Below, in pieces: positions 9,801 through 19,500 of a DNA stretch of 20,137 nucleotides. The DNA is taken from positions 1 through 20,137 of the forward strand of contig NAVB01000864.1 of assembly GCA_002179805.1 (NCBI GenBank), read 5' to 3'. The stretch's first letter is position 1. Each line of letters starts with the position of its first letter. The notes under the pieces were generated by a model that searched no databases, was not told the origin of the DNA, and saw only the letters and a program-made list of their open reading frames with translations. A program made the position numbers and the translations under genes. The DNA is from Acanthamoeba lenticulata (Eukaryota > Discosea > Longamoebia > Acanthamoebidae).

Positions 9801-11248
9801 ATTACCAGAAAACATGAGAACTACACCACTCCCATATGCTCTCTTGGGCGGAGGAGAAGGGACAGTACGTACGCTCCGCCGGTGAAGTTGTCAAAGAGGA
9901 AGAGCGACGGGGGCTGAATGGGCGCCCAGCCAGAGATCAAGATCGAGACCACATCGAGGACGGCCTTGAACTCGCAAATCAGGTCTGGATCTTGGCGCGT
10001 CCTGCGCGCAGGGGCGGTCGCGGGCTGGCGTAGAATCAGGTCCATCGTCTTGATCTGCGCCACAGGGTCGGTTGCGGCGCTGTAATTTTGTGGAACTGTT
10101 TTGAAACAAGTTTACCAAACGGTGAGCTGGCAGCAAGAAGATCGCTGATGCAAGCTCGCCACAGAGAGAGTACCGAAAACCTCAAACGTGGCCTTCCTCT
10201 CCACGGTCACGTTGCCCTGCACCAGCCACTTGGCCCACGAGTACTGCGTGGTCACGTTGGCGTAGAGGCTGAGCAACGTCACCTGCGCCAAGCCCCATGA
10301 GTAAGTGTGTTTTAGGGTACGAAAGGCCTCGACAGCAGTACTTTGGCGAGGGACATGATGTCCACGTTGCCGTTGAAGGTGGCGCTGCCTTGCGCCCAGC
10401 CCGCGATTCTGGTCAACGGCGCCGTCACTGTGCTGCACGTGTGGGCGACATGTGAGGAAGCAGCTGGAGTAGATGACGTCATGGCGATGAGGAGCAGAAC
10501 CAGAGGGGTCCGTTTATGGCGGCTTCTGCGCCCACAAGAGGGCTGGTGAAGCGGACCACTCCGAAGGACTCCACCGCAAACTCGCTCTCCACCGTCAGGC
10601 TCACTTGGGTGTGTGATCCTCAACTCGTCAGAAAAAAAATCACAATTCACAATTTAGGTTGTGGACGTTACCACCGCGTAGGACCAGGATGGTGCTGCAC
10701 TGCGCGTTGCCCAAGCCCGAGCTCACGTCACAGCAGTCGTTTACAGTGTAGTTGGGACTGCCCACGGTGAGCGACGCCACTCGTAGCTCCTGCCCCGTTT
10801 GAAGCGGCTGCCAGAGAGCATAAACAAACAAGAAGATTTCTTTTCAGCCAATTGGCGCGTCGTGTGCGATAAAGGAAGAGAACGGAACGGAGACGCACAT
10901 CAACAAAGACGCTGTAGGTCTGGTTGGGGAAGGTGGCCATGAACACGGTGTCGTTGGCTGTGGGCACGCGCGAAGAGCCGGTGGTCACATCGCGCCAGCT
11001 CAGCGGGTCCCACCAGTGGCCATCAACTGCTTCTGCCCACTCGATCGTCGACTCGGCTCCGACTCCTCCTGAGCGCCCTCCATTGGCAACCGAGACCAGC
11101 AAACAAGCACAAAAGAACGAAGAAGAAGAAGAGCGAATGATTTGGAGGAAGATAAGGGGAACTGCCAACCTGGTGAGAGCAGAACGGAGGCGAAGATCAC
11201 CAAAAGCGCCAGAAGAACACCGGCTCGTAAAAGGCCATGGCAAGGCAT
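6862..11248 (-). CDS. Type I membrane protein with about 13 EGF-like modules
   Basis: Twenty-one exons: 11248-11170, 11068-10899, 10807-10672, 10603-10501, 10432-10342, 10282-10174, 10095-9873, 9790-9687, 9586-9458, 9366-9256, 9161-9036, 8969-8844, 8764-8635, 8562-8453, 8378-8219, 8146-8076, 7995-7852, 7771-7652, 7574-7347, 7258-7082 and 6995-6862. They sum to 2781 nt (926 aa) with consistent phases. A signal peptide (GVLLALLVIFASVLL) is followed by about 310 residues of beta-rich sequence (WWDPLSW, then P-T-A-N-D-T-V and recurring short V/L/T strands) that recalls a beta-helix or G8-like fold. EGF-like repeats follow from about residue 345, with cores such as CSGNGQC...CRCDANWTG and CSGHGAC...CLCD. 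The last exon has a transmembrane helix (AAVLLIVGVVGAYAVFKIV) and a short tail ending FGDDDL. The EGF module type is secure; an adhesion or receptor role is inference. Confidence 0.85.
7160..9590 (-). repeat. Array of about 13 EGF-like modules, mostly one per exon
   Basis: Each unit is 30-40 residues with the pattern C-x(n)-C-x-G-x-G-x-C-x(n)-C-x-C-x(4-6)-G/W-x-G-x(2)-C. Approximate module centres (minus strand): 9525, 9310, 9100, 8905, 8705, 8510, 8320, 8110 (short form CTACDGDWRGADC), 7930, 7715, 7515, 7405 and 7210. Exon 7574-7347 carries two modules; most others carry one. The short form at 8110 lacks the central CSGxG segment. The modules resemble tenascin/teneurin-type EGF repeats rather than calcium-binding ones: I see no consistent D-x-D/N-E-C start. 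Confidence 0.85.
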
Positions 11249-11656
11249 GCTCGGCGAGGTGGCCGGTGCTTCTAGGTAGATGAGGCAGCGGAATGATGAC
11301 AAGTGCCAGAGGGCTTGCTGCTCGGCGAATACGGCCAATAATATGGCCGCCGTGCAACAGCCACCCTCCTGGCTCCGGAGATGACTAAGCACAAAAGCCT
11401 ATAAATGATGTCAAAATCCTTCCGCAGTACTGGGCTCTTTTTTCTGTCACCGGCCATGTTCTCCCGAAGCACATATGGTGCTCAGCTCCATAACCCTGTT
11501 TTGCACGGTCACGATGAGTCATGTTGCTACATTACGCAATAGGGGGGACTCACACAAGAGATGTTCGGGTCTCTTTTCGCCTGTCATGGCCGGCTTTTGA
11601 TTGCAATCTCTCGCGTATTTCACGTCAGTGCCGATGCTGCACCAACTTATTGTGCG
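11249..11656. other. Gene-free stretch upstream of the EGF gene
   Basis: No convincing coding exon on either strand. It must contain the promoter of the EGF-protein gene, which starts at 11248. A palindromic ATGAGTCAT (AP-1/GCN4-type) lies at 11514-11522, but one 9-mer in about 400 bp is weak evidence. The 11657 edge is where similarity to the downstream gene copy begins. Confidence 0.4.
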
Positions 11657-12174
11657 CACAAAACGGTAGAGGTTTTACCTCCTGAACTGCTCCCTCCGGA
11701 CGTCCTGGCTGCTTGCTGTGCAAGTGGAGTATCTGCGTCTCTGTTGTGTTCATGGCAACCCACCATGATCACCTCACGGCTCCAGACAGTCGTTCTTCCG
11801 CTTAAACAACGCTTGATGGTGGTCGGGAAACGTATCGGCGATGGTAGGCGTGGCGCCCCACTTGCGGCTGAGCAAACGCGCAAGACCGGGCGGCCGCAGC
11901 AGGGGCTCGCGTGCCGCCTGCTCCAGCGCCGCGAGCACCTGGGAGCGTGACGCCGCTGCGCATCGGTGGAGTTTGGTGCCGCGCCCAGCAGTGCAGGTGG
12001 ACACCGCTCGCGTTGCGCCCGAGGGGCAAGATAAAGCAGGCCTCTGCGCAAGCGCGCGTGTGTGACGTTATTGTCCACCACGTTTTGCGTGGCAGTGCCA
12101 TTTGGTTCACGAGAGCGGGAAAGCGCACGTTGTAGCGCCTGTCTGTCCGGGTGGGTGTCCCTCGCACAGTGGCC
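11657..12174 (-). pseudogene. Degenerate copy of the 3' end of the neighbouring F-box gene
   Basis: Closely matches 12621-13181, which holds the last exons of the F-box gene, in the same orientation about 1 kb away. The final 71 bp (12104-12174 versus 13111-13181) are identical. It carries equivalents of exons 9 and 10 (GHCARDTHPD, then ACFILPLGRNASGVHLHCW). It lacks the 5' exons, has lost 5 nt after RSGVTL and 25 nt further on relative to the functional-looking copy, has lost the strong GTACGT donor of exon 10 (GGTACG became CGATAC), and has lost most of the last exon's coding core. I infer a nonfunctional partial tandem duplicate, not a separate gene. The alternative is that it supplies extra 3' exons to the neighbour by alternative splicing, which seems unlikely given the lost donor. 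Confidence 0.7.
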
Positions 12175-12502
12175 TTTTTTTAAGGATTGAAATTTCGCGG
12201 CAGTGGCCTTCCCGCCAAAACTGGTTGTTGGAAACTGAAATGGATTCGACTCCAAGCTCGCATCCAGCTTCACCCCTACATGAAACACCAAACGTGCTCT
12301 GTGTCTGACCCCTCCGTTTCAGACAGTTTTGGTGCGAAAGAACTTAAGCGGGCCAAAATCAAGAGGCAGACTGAAAGTCAAATTCCAAGCCGGCTACACG
12401 ATTTGGTTTCATTTCTGGCAAATGCTTCAGACGTGGTTCCCGTCTTCAAGGTTCAGGCCCCACCTTTATTTATTATTAAGCCTGACTTGCCACACCGCGG
12501 GC

Positions 12503-12550
12503 GATCGGCTGACTGCGGCCCAGGCACTCGTGCATCCCTTCTTGGCCAAA
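12503..12550 (+). pseudogene. Possible protein-kinase C-terminal (subdomain XI) fragment
   Basis: The plus strand encodes DRLTAAQALVHPFLAK, which fits the kinase subdomain XI consensus (D-x-x-x-R-x-T-A-x-x-A-L-x-H-P-F). No catalytic core (HRD, DFG, APE) is visible upstream in 12180-12500 in any frame; another frame upstream reads IPSRLHDLVSFLANAS, which might be the helix before it. It lies between the two duplicated blocks. I treat it as a relic or chance match, since 16 residues are too few to prove homology. Confidence 0.3.
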
Positions 12551-12620
12551 CCTGGCCCACTGCCTTTGTTGGCTCGGACCCGTGTCCGGCAGGGCGCCAA
12601 TAGTTGGCGCAAGTTTTGCC

Positions 12621-13181
12621 CACGAAACGAAAGAGGTTTTGCCTCTTGATCGAATCCCTCACGGACGTCCTGGCTGCTTTGTGCGCAACTGGTGCTGCCA
12701 GCTCTTGTCCAGCGCCGTGCTGAAGTTGAGCATCTGCGTCTCTGTTTCCCACCAACATGATCAGCTCGAAGCTCGCAACAATCGTTAGGAAGTAGGGAAG
12801 CAGGGAAAAACGTACCAGCGATGTGAGTGTAGGTGTGGCGCCCCACTTGCGGCTGAGCAAACGCGCAAGACCGGGCGGCCGCAGCTGGGCCCAGATGCGC
12901 GCCCTCCGGAAGGGGCTCGCGCGCCGCCTGCTCCAGCGCCGCGAGCACCTCGTCGGAGAGCGTGACGCCGCTGCGCATCGGTGGAGTTTTGTGCCGCGCC
13001 CAGCAGTGCAGATGGACTCCGCTCGCGTTGCGCCCGAGGGGCAAGATAAAGCAGGCCTCTGCGCACGCGCGCGTGTGTGTGACGTTATTTTCCACCCCTT
13101 TGCAATTATTGGTTCACGAGAGCGGGAAAGCGCACGTTGTAGCGCCTGTCTGTCCGGGTGGGTGTCCCTCGCACAGTGGCC
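12621..13181 (-). repeat. Second copy of the local tandem duplication (within the F-box gene 3' end)
   Basis: This block is the partner of 11657-12174. It covers nearly all of exon 9, all of exons 10 and 11, and the introns between them in the F-box gene. Compared with its partner it keeps the open frame and splice sites, and it is longer by about 43 bp overall, partly from the 5-nt and 25-nt differences in exon 10. Exons and introns are both recognisably similar, so the duplication was at the DNA level and not from a processed mRNA. Confidence 0.8.
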
Positions 13182-15238
13182 ACACAGGTCTGGCCCCCCG
13201 GACGAGGCGTCAGCCAAAAGAGAGAAAGACAAAGCAGGGCACGTTGGTGGTGAAGGAGTTTACCAAAGACAGAGTGTTCGCACAGCCGACACTCGAAGCA
13301 GCAGTGGCACAGCTTGATGGTGCGCAGGCACACGGAGACGCCTGCAGGACCGTATTTAAAAGAGAATAATAATTTAAAAAAAACAAAAAAAAAACAAAAA
13401 GGCTCTTGGCGCACCCGTGACTTTGAGCTGAGGCCGATCAAGGGACTGCTCCTGGCCCTGTTGCAGCTTAGCCCTCAGCTGGCTCGGGCTCATCTGGCAG
13501 CACTGCTCCACCGCGGCGGCCTCGTCTGGCGTCACCTCCAGCCGCATGTACTTGTCCCGAAGCCGCACCTCGCGCTCGGCCAAATTGACTTCACCGCCGT
13601 CGACAACGCCGTCCCAGTTGGGGTCGAGCCTGACCAACCGGTCCGGGGAGTGTACGAGGGGACCCGCCAGCGACTCGACCACGACTTGCGCGTGGGCCGC
13701 CGGGATCATGAGGCTTGCCGCCAAGTCGCGCACCGTCAACGCCGGTGCCGTCGTCGCGTTGGCGGCGAGCAATTGGGAGAGAACGGCGTATTGGTTGAGC
13801 GTGAGTCGGACCGACACGCGCGCGGCGGAGCCACCCACCGAGATGATGGGCCAGGCCACGGTGACCGTCCAATGGGAGACGAGCTTGGCCACCTGTTGCA
13901 CGTCGGCCTCACACGCGTTGCTTTGCGGGACAAGGGGGCAGCATACGGGCGGTCAGGCGAGAGCTTTGAACCCAAGAGCATAGCGCGTGGGCCCAACGTA
14001 CATGGACCCCAGCAGGATAGGCCACAGCGCAGAGGGCCAATGGGCGACTGTGCTGCCAATCACGCGTGAATGGTCGCTTCCACAGTTGACAAGAATGGCC
14101 AATGGGAAGCCGAAGGTTGGCCATCACGTACCCGAGGGGACAGGCCACGGGTCGACGTCGTTGTGCTTCGGGTCCAGAAACAGCACGCGAGCGTGGACGG
14201 ACGAGCGCGTCTTCTCGTCGCCGGCGTCATTCTTGGCCTGGAGCTCGCCCAAGAGCGACACGATGCGTGCCCGCTGCTCATCACCGCGCATCGACGTGGT
14301 GAGTCTCCAGAGCGATGTGTAGCCCCCCCACAACATGCACGAACCTCGGTCTCACTGTCTGCCAGGTCGGGCAACACTTGGGCCAAGGCCCTCAGTTTGG
14401 CAAAGTCGGCATCGCTTGCCAAGAGCAGCTGCGCCACAAGCCGACCCAGCAGGACCTGCACAGTTGGTCCACGTAAGCACACATGAATAAAAAATAATGA
14501 ATAAAATATGATTGAATTATAAAAGTGAAATGCAAAATGAAAATAGTCACTAGTCGGCCGGTACCGCGCGGAAGACAACTTGGCAGGGTGGGTGCGCGCC
14601 GGGCAAGTTCAAGATCCGGCGCTGCAGAGCCCGGAACTGGGCCTCGCCCTTGCCGTCCGATCGAGCTTCAGCCCCGTCCTCCTCCACGAGGACCACGGAG
14701 GGCAAGCACGCCCGCAGCGCCTGATCAAAGGCGAACTCGCTCACCCGCAGCTCACACAGTCCAACTCTGCGGTCGAGAAAAAACGCGCTCGTGAATGAAA
14801 AAGTTGGACTTGGAGCCGAAAAGAGAGAACACCGGCGGCACCTGACGGGGAGAGCGCGCCACTGGTACCACTCGAGCCCCTCCCCGAGCTCTGGGAGACA
14901 AGTGGGCGTCAGTCACTTTAAAAAAACAATCGCTGCCCGCTTGGAGGGCGGGAGGGCACCAGGACAAGCGGCCAGAAGGGCGAGCAGCAAAGAGTTGGCG
15001 TCCTTGGGCGGAGTCGGCGCGGCGGTGGTCAAGCGCCACGCAAGGCGCGACTTCTTGATCTCCTCGTTCCTGCCGGTGCCGCGCTTGCTCATGAGAACGG
15101 GGAAGAGGGCAAAGGAGGGGGGAGAGCGTGTTGGGTGGCGGCGCACCAGCGTCGGCTCACTGACGCAGCGGAGCAGAGGTCGCGATGCTCGAGGAAGCGC
15201 CAAATGAGCTGTCTGAGCTCGGGCATGAGCTCCTCCAT
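12659..15238 (-). CDS. F-box protein with winged-helix-like and Cys/His-rich regions
   Basis: Eleven exons: 15238-15147, 15069-14960, 14890-14842, 14766-14565, 14455-14345, 14273-14128, 13920-13415, 13341-13264, 13189-13118, 13058-12816 and 12741-12659; total 1692 nt (563 aa), all phases agreeing, stop TGA at 12661-12659. An in-frame TAG lies shortly upstream of the ATG. Residues 4-45 read as an F-box (MPELRQLIWRFLEHRDLCSA, then SVSRRWNEEIKKSRLAWRL), which would bind SKP1 in an SCF ubiquitin ligase. Residues about 260-330 (RLTLNQYAVLSQLL..., LTVRDLAASLMI) resemble the cullin/APC2-type winged helix, but weakly. Residues about 410-480 are Cys/His-rich (LCHCCFECRLCEHS, DLCGHCARDTHPD, HLHCW); CGHC-x33-HLHC is near a PARP-type finger spacing. 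F-box confidence is good; the rest is inference. The 3' exons are partially duplicated downstream. Confidence 0.7.
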
Positions 15239-15329
15239 GTCGCTCTGCTTGTGCTGTGAGTGTTTGTCTTTTAACTAAAAATTGAATAGAAATTTCTTTT
15301 CTTGTTTGTTTTTTTAATTGCAACCGGGA

Positions 15330-16358
15330 TCAGAACAGGACGCAGGGGCGCCTCTTCTTGGCGGAGCGCGAATCGGTGGGCGGGAGGTGGCCCTCCAACG
15401 CCCGAATCTTCCGCACCACCGTGAAGAAGCTCTCGTCCACGTTCTCCCTGGTCTTGGCAGACGCCTCGAAGAACTCGCAGCCCCACCTGTGCATGACCAT
15501 CACGTTGCATGTTATCAAACTGTGCCGCAAGAGGTCTAGAAAGCCAAGCCAAGTCGTACGCCTTTGCCAAGGCAGCGCCCGCGCTTGTGGGCACCTTTCG
15601 GTCCGGAAGATCGCTCTTGTTCCCCACAAGCACTGTGATCAACATAATCGTTGGTTAGTTAACGGATGATGCCTTGAGGTTCAGGACACGAACCCATTGG
15701 TGGCGCCTCGGCAGCAGGCACGTCCTTGACCTGTATCACGCGATGTCATCAGAGAAGGACACAAAGGCAAAGTTGAAGATGGAACCGAACATGCAGGATT
15801 TGTGTGCGGAACTCCTCGAGCTCGTCGAACGAGGTCTTGTCGGTGATGCTGTAGAGCAAGATGAAGCCCTCACCACTCCTGATCCACTGGCTCCTCAAGG
15901 CCTGAAAGGTTTGGCGCCATATACACAAACAAGTCGGCATCCCGCCCCACGCAGACCAAGACACACCGCCAAGCAAACAAGACGCACGCTGAGTTCTTCT
16001 TGGCCGGCTGTGTCCAGCACGTCGAGCATGCACGCGTGGCCGTCGATGACCACCTGCCTCCGGTAACTCGACTCGATAGGTGGGTTCAAGTCAAGGAGAA
16101 CAACACCCACGACACATTGGGGAAGGGGCTGGGGGGAGGATGAAAAGGATATTTGGGTCGTAATACTCCACAAAGTGGGAGGAACACATCTGAATTGTGA
16201 AAGCTGAAGTGGTGGGAAAGGGTTGATGAGCGGCAGGATTTGACCAACTGAGAACGAAACAACACCAACGCACCGGTCTTGCCGACAGCACCGCCGCCCA
16301 AGACGGTGAGCTTGTACTCTGTCTTGGGCGCGACCCCCTCCCCCGATTTGCCGTTCAT
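15330..16358 (-). CDS. Ras-family small GTPase
   Basis: Seven exons: 16358-16274, 16203-16153, 16079-15988, 15901-15791, 15730-15694, 15632-15560 and 15486-15330; 606 nt, exactly 201 aa. A GTP/GDP-switched signalling protein of the Ras/Rap type, prenylated at the membrane. Motifs: P-loop GGGAVGKT (21-28), switch I YDPTIESSY (43-51, with the conserved Thr at 46), DTAGQEE (68-74, catalytic Gln kept), NKSD (130-133), SAK (159-161), and a polybasic KKRRP tail with CAAX box CVLF (198-201); the terminal Phe favours geranylgeranylation. Odd: the residue equivalent to Ras Gly13 is Ala, as in Rho proteins, and the intron interrupting switch I is U12-type. An in-frame upstream ATG exists at 16448, but 16358 gives a typical Ras N-terminus. 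It lies 188 bp downstream of the PI3K gene on the same strand. Exact Ras subgroup not resolved. Confidence 0.93.
16080..16152 (-). other. U12-type AT-AC intron in the Ras gene
   Basis: This 73-nt intron starts ATATCCTTT, the exact minor-spliceosome donor consensus, and ends AC. A branch-site match CTCCTTGAC (8 of 9 to TTCCTTRAY) places the branch A at 16091, 11 nt before the 3' end, within the usual 10-13 nt. Removing it joins A to CT and yields YDPTIESSY, the invariant Ras switch I. No GT-AG alternative I could find gives this frame. Minor-spliceosome components are known in Acanthamoeba, so this fits the suggested host. Confidence 0.93.
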
Positions 16359-16546
16359 CTTTTGCTCGAGTCTCAATCTTGTTTGCTTCCAGGCTTGAGC
16401 TTCAACGGAAAATCCGAAACAAGTCGTCAAAGAACCAAAAACCGACATCGGTTGATGAAATTTCCTACATAATCACAAGTTGCAATGCAACAGAGAAAAA
16501 GCACAGCACTGGCCAAGGAAGAAACAGAAACAGAAACAGGGCGATC

Positions 16547-19500
16547 CTACTTGCGGTGGGCCAGGATGTGGATGGCAAAGTTGATCTGTGTGGTCTTTGT
16601 GCTGAGACTCTCGAAGATCAGGGCCTTGAACGCCTCGGCCGCCTGTTCATCGTCCATGTCAAGCGAAAACGCGTTACGGAGGTAGTCGATGTCCTCCTCT
16701 GACGTCAGCTCGGGGATGCCAGTCGACAACATCTGCTCATGATATAGAAGACACAATCCACGTCCCATGGCATGACATCATGAGTGTTTCTTGTCGACAG
16801 CGCTCACGCGAGAGGCAGAATTTGATGAGGAACGAACCATGGTGAAGAGGGTGATGAAGATGTTGGCGTATCGCCGGAGCGTGTTGTAGGCCCAGCAGCA
16901 GTACTCCACGAAGCGCTCGAACTGGGCGCTGTCCTTTCCACCCATCACGAACACAAACTCGGGCGTCAACACGAACGGCGCCTGCGCGATCATCACCGAT
17001 CCGTGCATCAACGTCGACGGCATCGTCAGTTGTGAGCATAAACCGCTTCAAATTCCTCAACAGGACGAGAGTCTCCACGGACCTTCTCACGTCTGTACAT
17101 GAGGAATTTCTTGTAGTTGCCCAGGAAGTGGCCAAAATCGATGTGTACGAGATGCCCGTCCTTGCGCACCATGCTGCTCGCCCACGAACACGCATTTAGC
17201 GCTTCATGTACCGTGGCAACCCCCGGCAAGAGGGGCAGGCGCGTACATGTTGTCGTTATGTCGGTCGCCGATGCCCAGCACGTACGTCGCCACTGCAGAC
17301 CCGCCGAACCACCACCACCATCATCGTCGCCGTTAACGGTCAGTCCGGCGGCCCACAGGGAACGGTCCGAGGCCTCGTACCGCAATAGCCCGCCACGGAC
17401 TTGATAAAGTTTGTGACCGCCTCAGCGTAGTCCTTGTCTGCTCGTCCACGTTTGTGCGATGCACGAAATGATCAGCAAAATGATGCGTTGTCGGAACAAG
17501 CGAGAAAGAGGGCGCACCCGAAGGGTTGTGGGAACGCAGCCAGTTGGCCAGCGGCGTCTGCCGGAAGGCGGCTGTGACTCCGCCCGCCGCCTTTTGGATG
17601 GCGGCCGTGGTTTCTGCCTCTGGCACCACTGGAATGCCAACGACGAACATCGTTGTAAGCGCAACGATGGCCTCCATGTAGCTAGAAAGAGATCATCATG
17701 GGGAGGAGGAGGACCTTCGATCATGCCCATGAAGTCGCCCGTGGCGATGCAGCCGTAGGGCGTCAGGTGCAGGTCCATCGACTCGGATTTCCACAACTGC
17801 CAAAAAAGACAAAAGCAAAACAGTTTTTAAATAAATAAATTTGAAATGAAAACTTCCATAAAACAGAATTAACGGAGCGTACGTCGTCCATGATGCCGAG
17901 CATTTGAAGAGTGAGCAGGTCTTGCCGGAGGTCATCACCACACTTGAAGATGACGTTGATGGGCTGACCCAGCGGGTCGGCGTTGGTGAAGACGACCCAC
18001 AGCGGCGCCTTGGCCGAGTCCATCGACCGGCACTTCTCCACGAGGATGCCGCTGGCCACGATCCTGTTGGCGGCGGCAATAAAAGCGGCCAATGAGACTG
18101 AACGTCACACAACTGCGGGCAACCAAAGGCCGAAAAAACGGCGTACGTCGGGTCGAGCGGCAGCGAGAAGGTCTTGGGCAGCGTGAGCTTGACCAGCTCC
18201 TCGTGCAGCACGGCCCGCCGTCGTCCCAACGGGACCTCCTTGGTCCGCTCGGCCACGCTCTTGAGCTTCTTGATGACCTCCATCTGCTTCAGCAGGTCAG
18301 CCCTGTCCCACACGAGTACACGTCAGCGCCCTTGACCCAAAAAATAAATCATGATTTTGTATTGATTTTTTAGAAATACTAAATGAATAAATAGTAATTA
18401 ATTTGGCGCACCGCTGGTCGCCGCAGCCGCGCAGGTAGGCCTCCAGCATGATGCCGTAACGTTCGGCGATCTCGGGCACGCTCATCTCGGCCTGGATGAG
18501 CCAGCAGCGATCCCAGAATGTCAGTGCTTGGGAAGGCGCAAGGCCAAGGTGGGGCAAAGGCGAGGACCTCGAGGTGCCAGAAGAGGTAGTGGCCGATGGT
18601 GACGCGGTTCTGGAGGCCCCGCTCGATCAAGAACGCGGCGAGGTCGCTGTAGTGGTACGGCTCGTACTTGAGCACCTGCCTCATCAAGCACACGCGCATG
18701 GCGGTGAGGCATGGGACGCCAAGTGGGGAGAGAGGAAGAGGGGGATGAACCTGGACGAGCTGGAGCAGGAACGCAGCGAGCTCGTTGTCAGACAGTTGCC
18801 GCAGGCAGCTCACTGCAAACTGGAGCACGCGGCGGTGATCAAGGTCGGTCAGCGGCGTCATCATACCCTCACCATGCAGGGCTCGGGACACAAACGTACC
18901 GACCGAACTTTGGCGTCTGCAAATTTGGCGTCCAACAGCTGCAACCCCAACCTCGTCAGTCAAAAGAACGAAAACGAAGACAAGAACGAAAGCGAAAAAG
19001 AAAGTATGAAAAATCAAGGGAGTGACCTCGAGGGCGTCCAGAGGAGGCAGTGGTCCCCAGAGCTCGAGCAGCCCGTAGACCTGCTTCACCATCTTTACGT
19101 CGGCCCACCGCACGGCCGAGAGGAGCCGCACGAGGCTCTTGCTGCTGATGCTCCGCAAAAATGTGCGGAACTGCCACATCAGCCGCTTCTCCGATGGCGA
19201 CAGGCGATAGAGCGGGTCTGTCGCGCCCCAAAGGCCACACGTAAGCCGAGCTGGCCAAACGGGACGTGCCGGCAGCCCGAGGCGGACGTGCCTTTGCGTA
19301 TCAGAAGGTTCAGGATGAGCTCCTCGTCGCGCGAGGGCTGCGGGACGGACTCGGGGTAGAGCGGCTTGAGGTCCGGGAAGACGACCGGCTGCGGGAAGCG
19401 CGAGAACTCGAGGTTGAGGACGACTGGCGACCGCGCCTCGAGGTTCTCCACGCACGTCCCGATCGGGTTGGCCGGGCCGTTGGGCCACATGCATAGGTTG

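Noticed and set aside
11514..11522. ATGAGTCAT as a bZIP binding site for the EGF gene
   Set aside because: A single 9-bp palindrome with no supporting context; expected by chance too often to claim.
11657..13181. Duplicated blocks as a transposable element
   Set aside because: No terminal inverted repeats, target-site duplications or transposase or reverse-transcriptase motifs; the content is exons and introns of the adjacent gene.
13314..14069. 251-residue plus-strand frame over the F-box gene
   Set aside because: It is antisense to exon 7 of a spliced model whose phases and total length close exactly; the peptide has no recognisable motif.
15147..15161. GTGAGC donor at 15160 as the end of F-box exon 1
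   Set aside because: It leaves the next exon in a poor frame; the GTGCGC donor at 15146 gives the F-box continuation VSRRWNEEIKK with matching phase.
16141..16161. GT-AG splicing for the second Ras intron
   Set aside because: No GT near the end of the exon keeps the DPTIE reading; the AT-AC boundary fits exactly, with a branch site.
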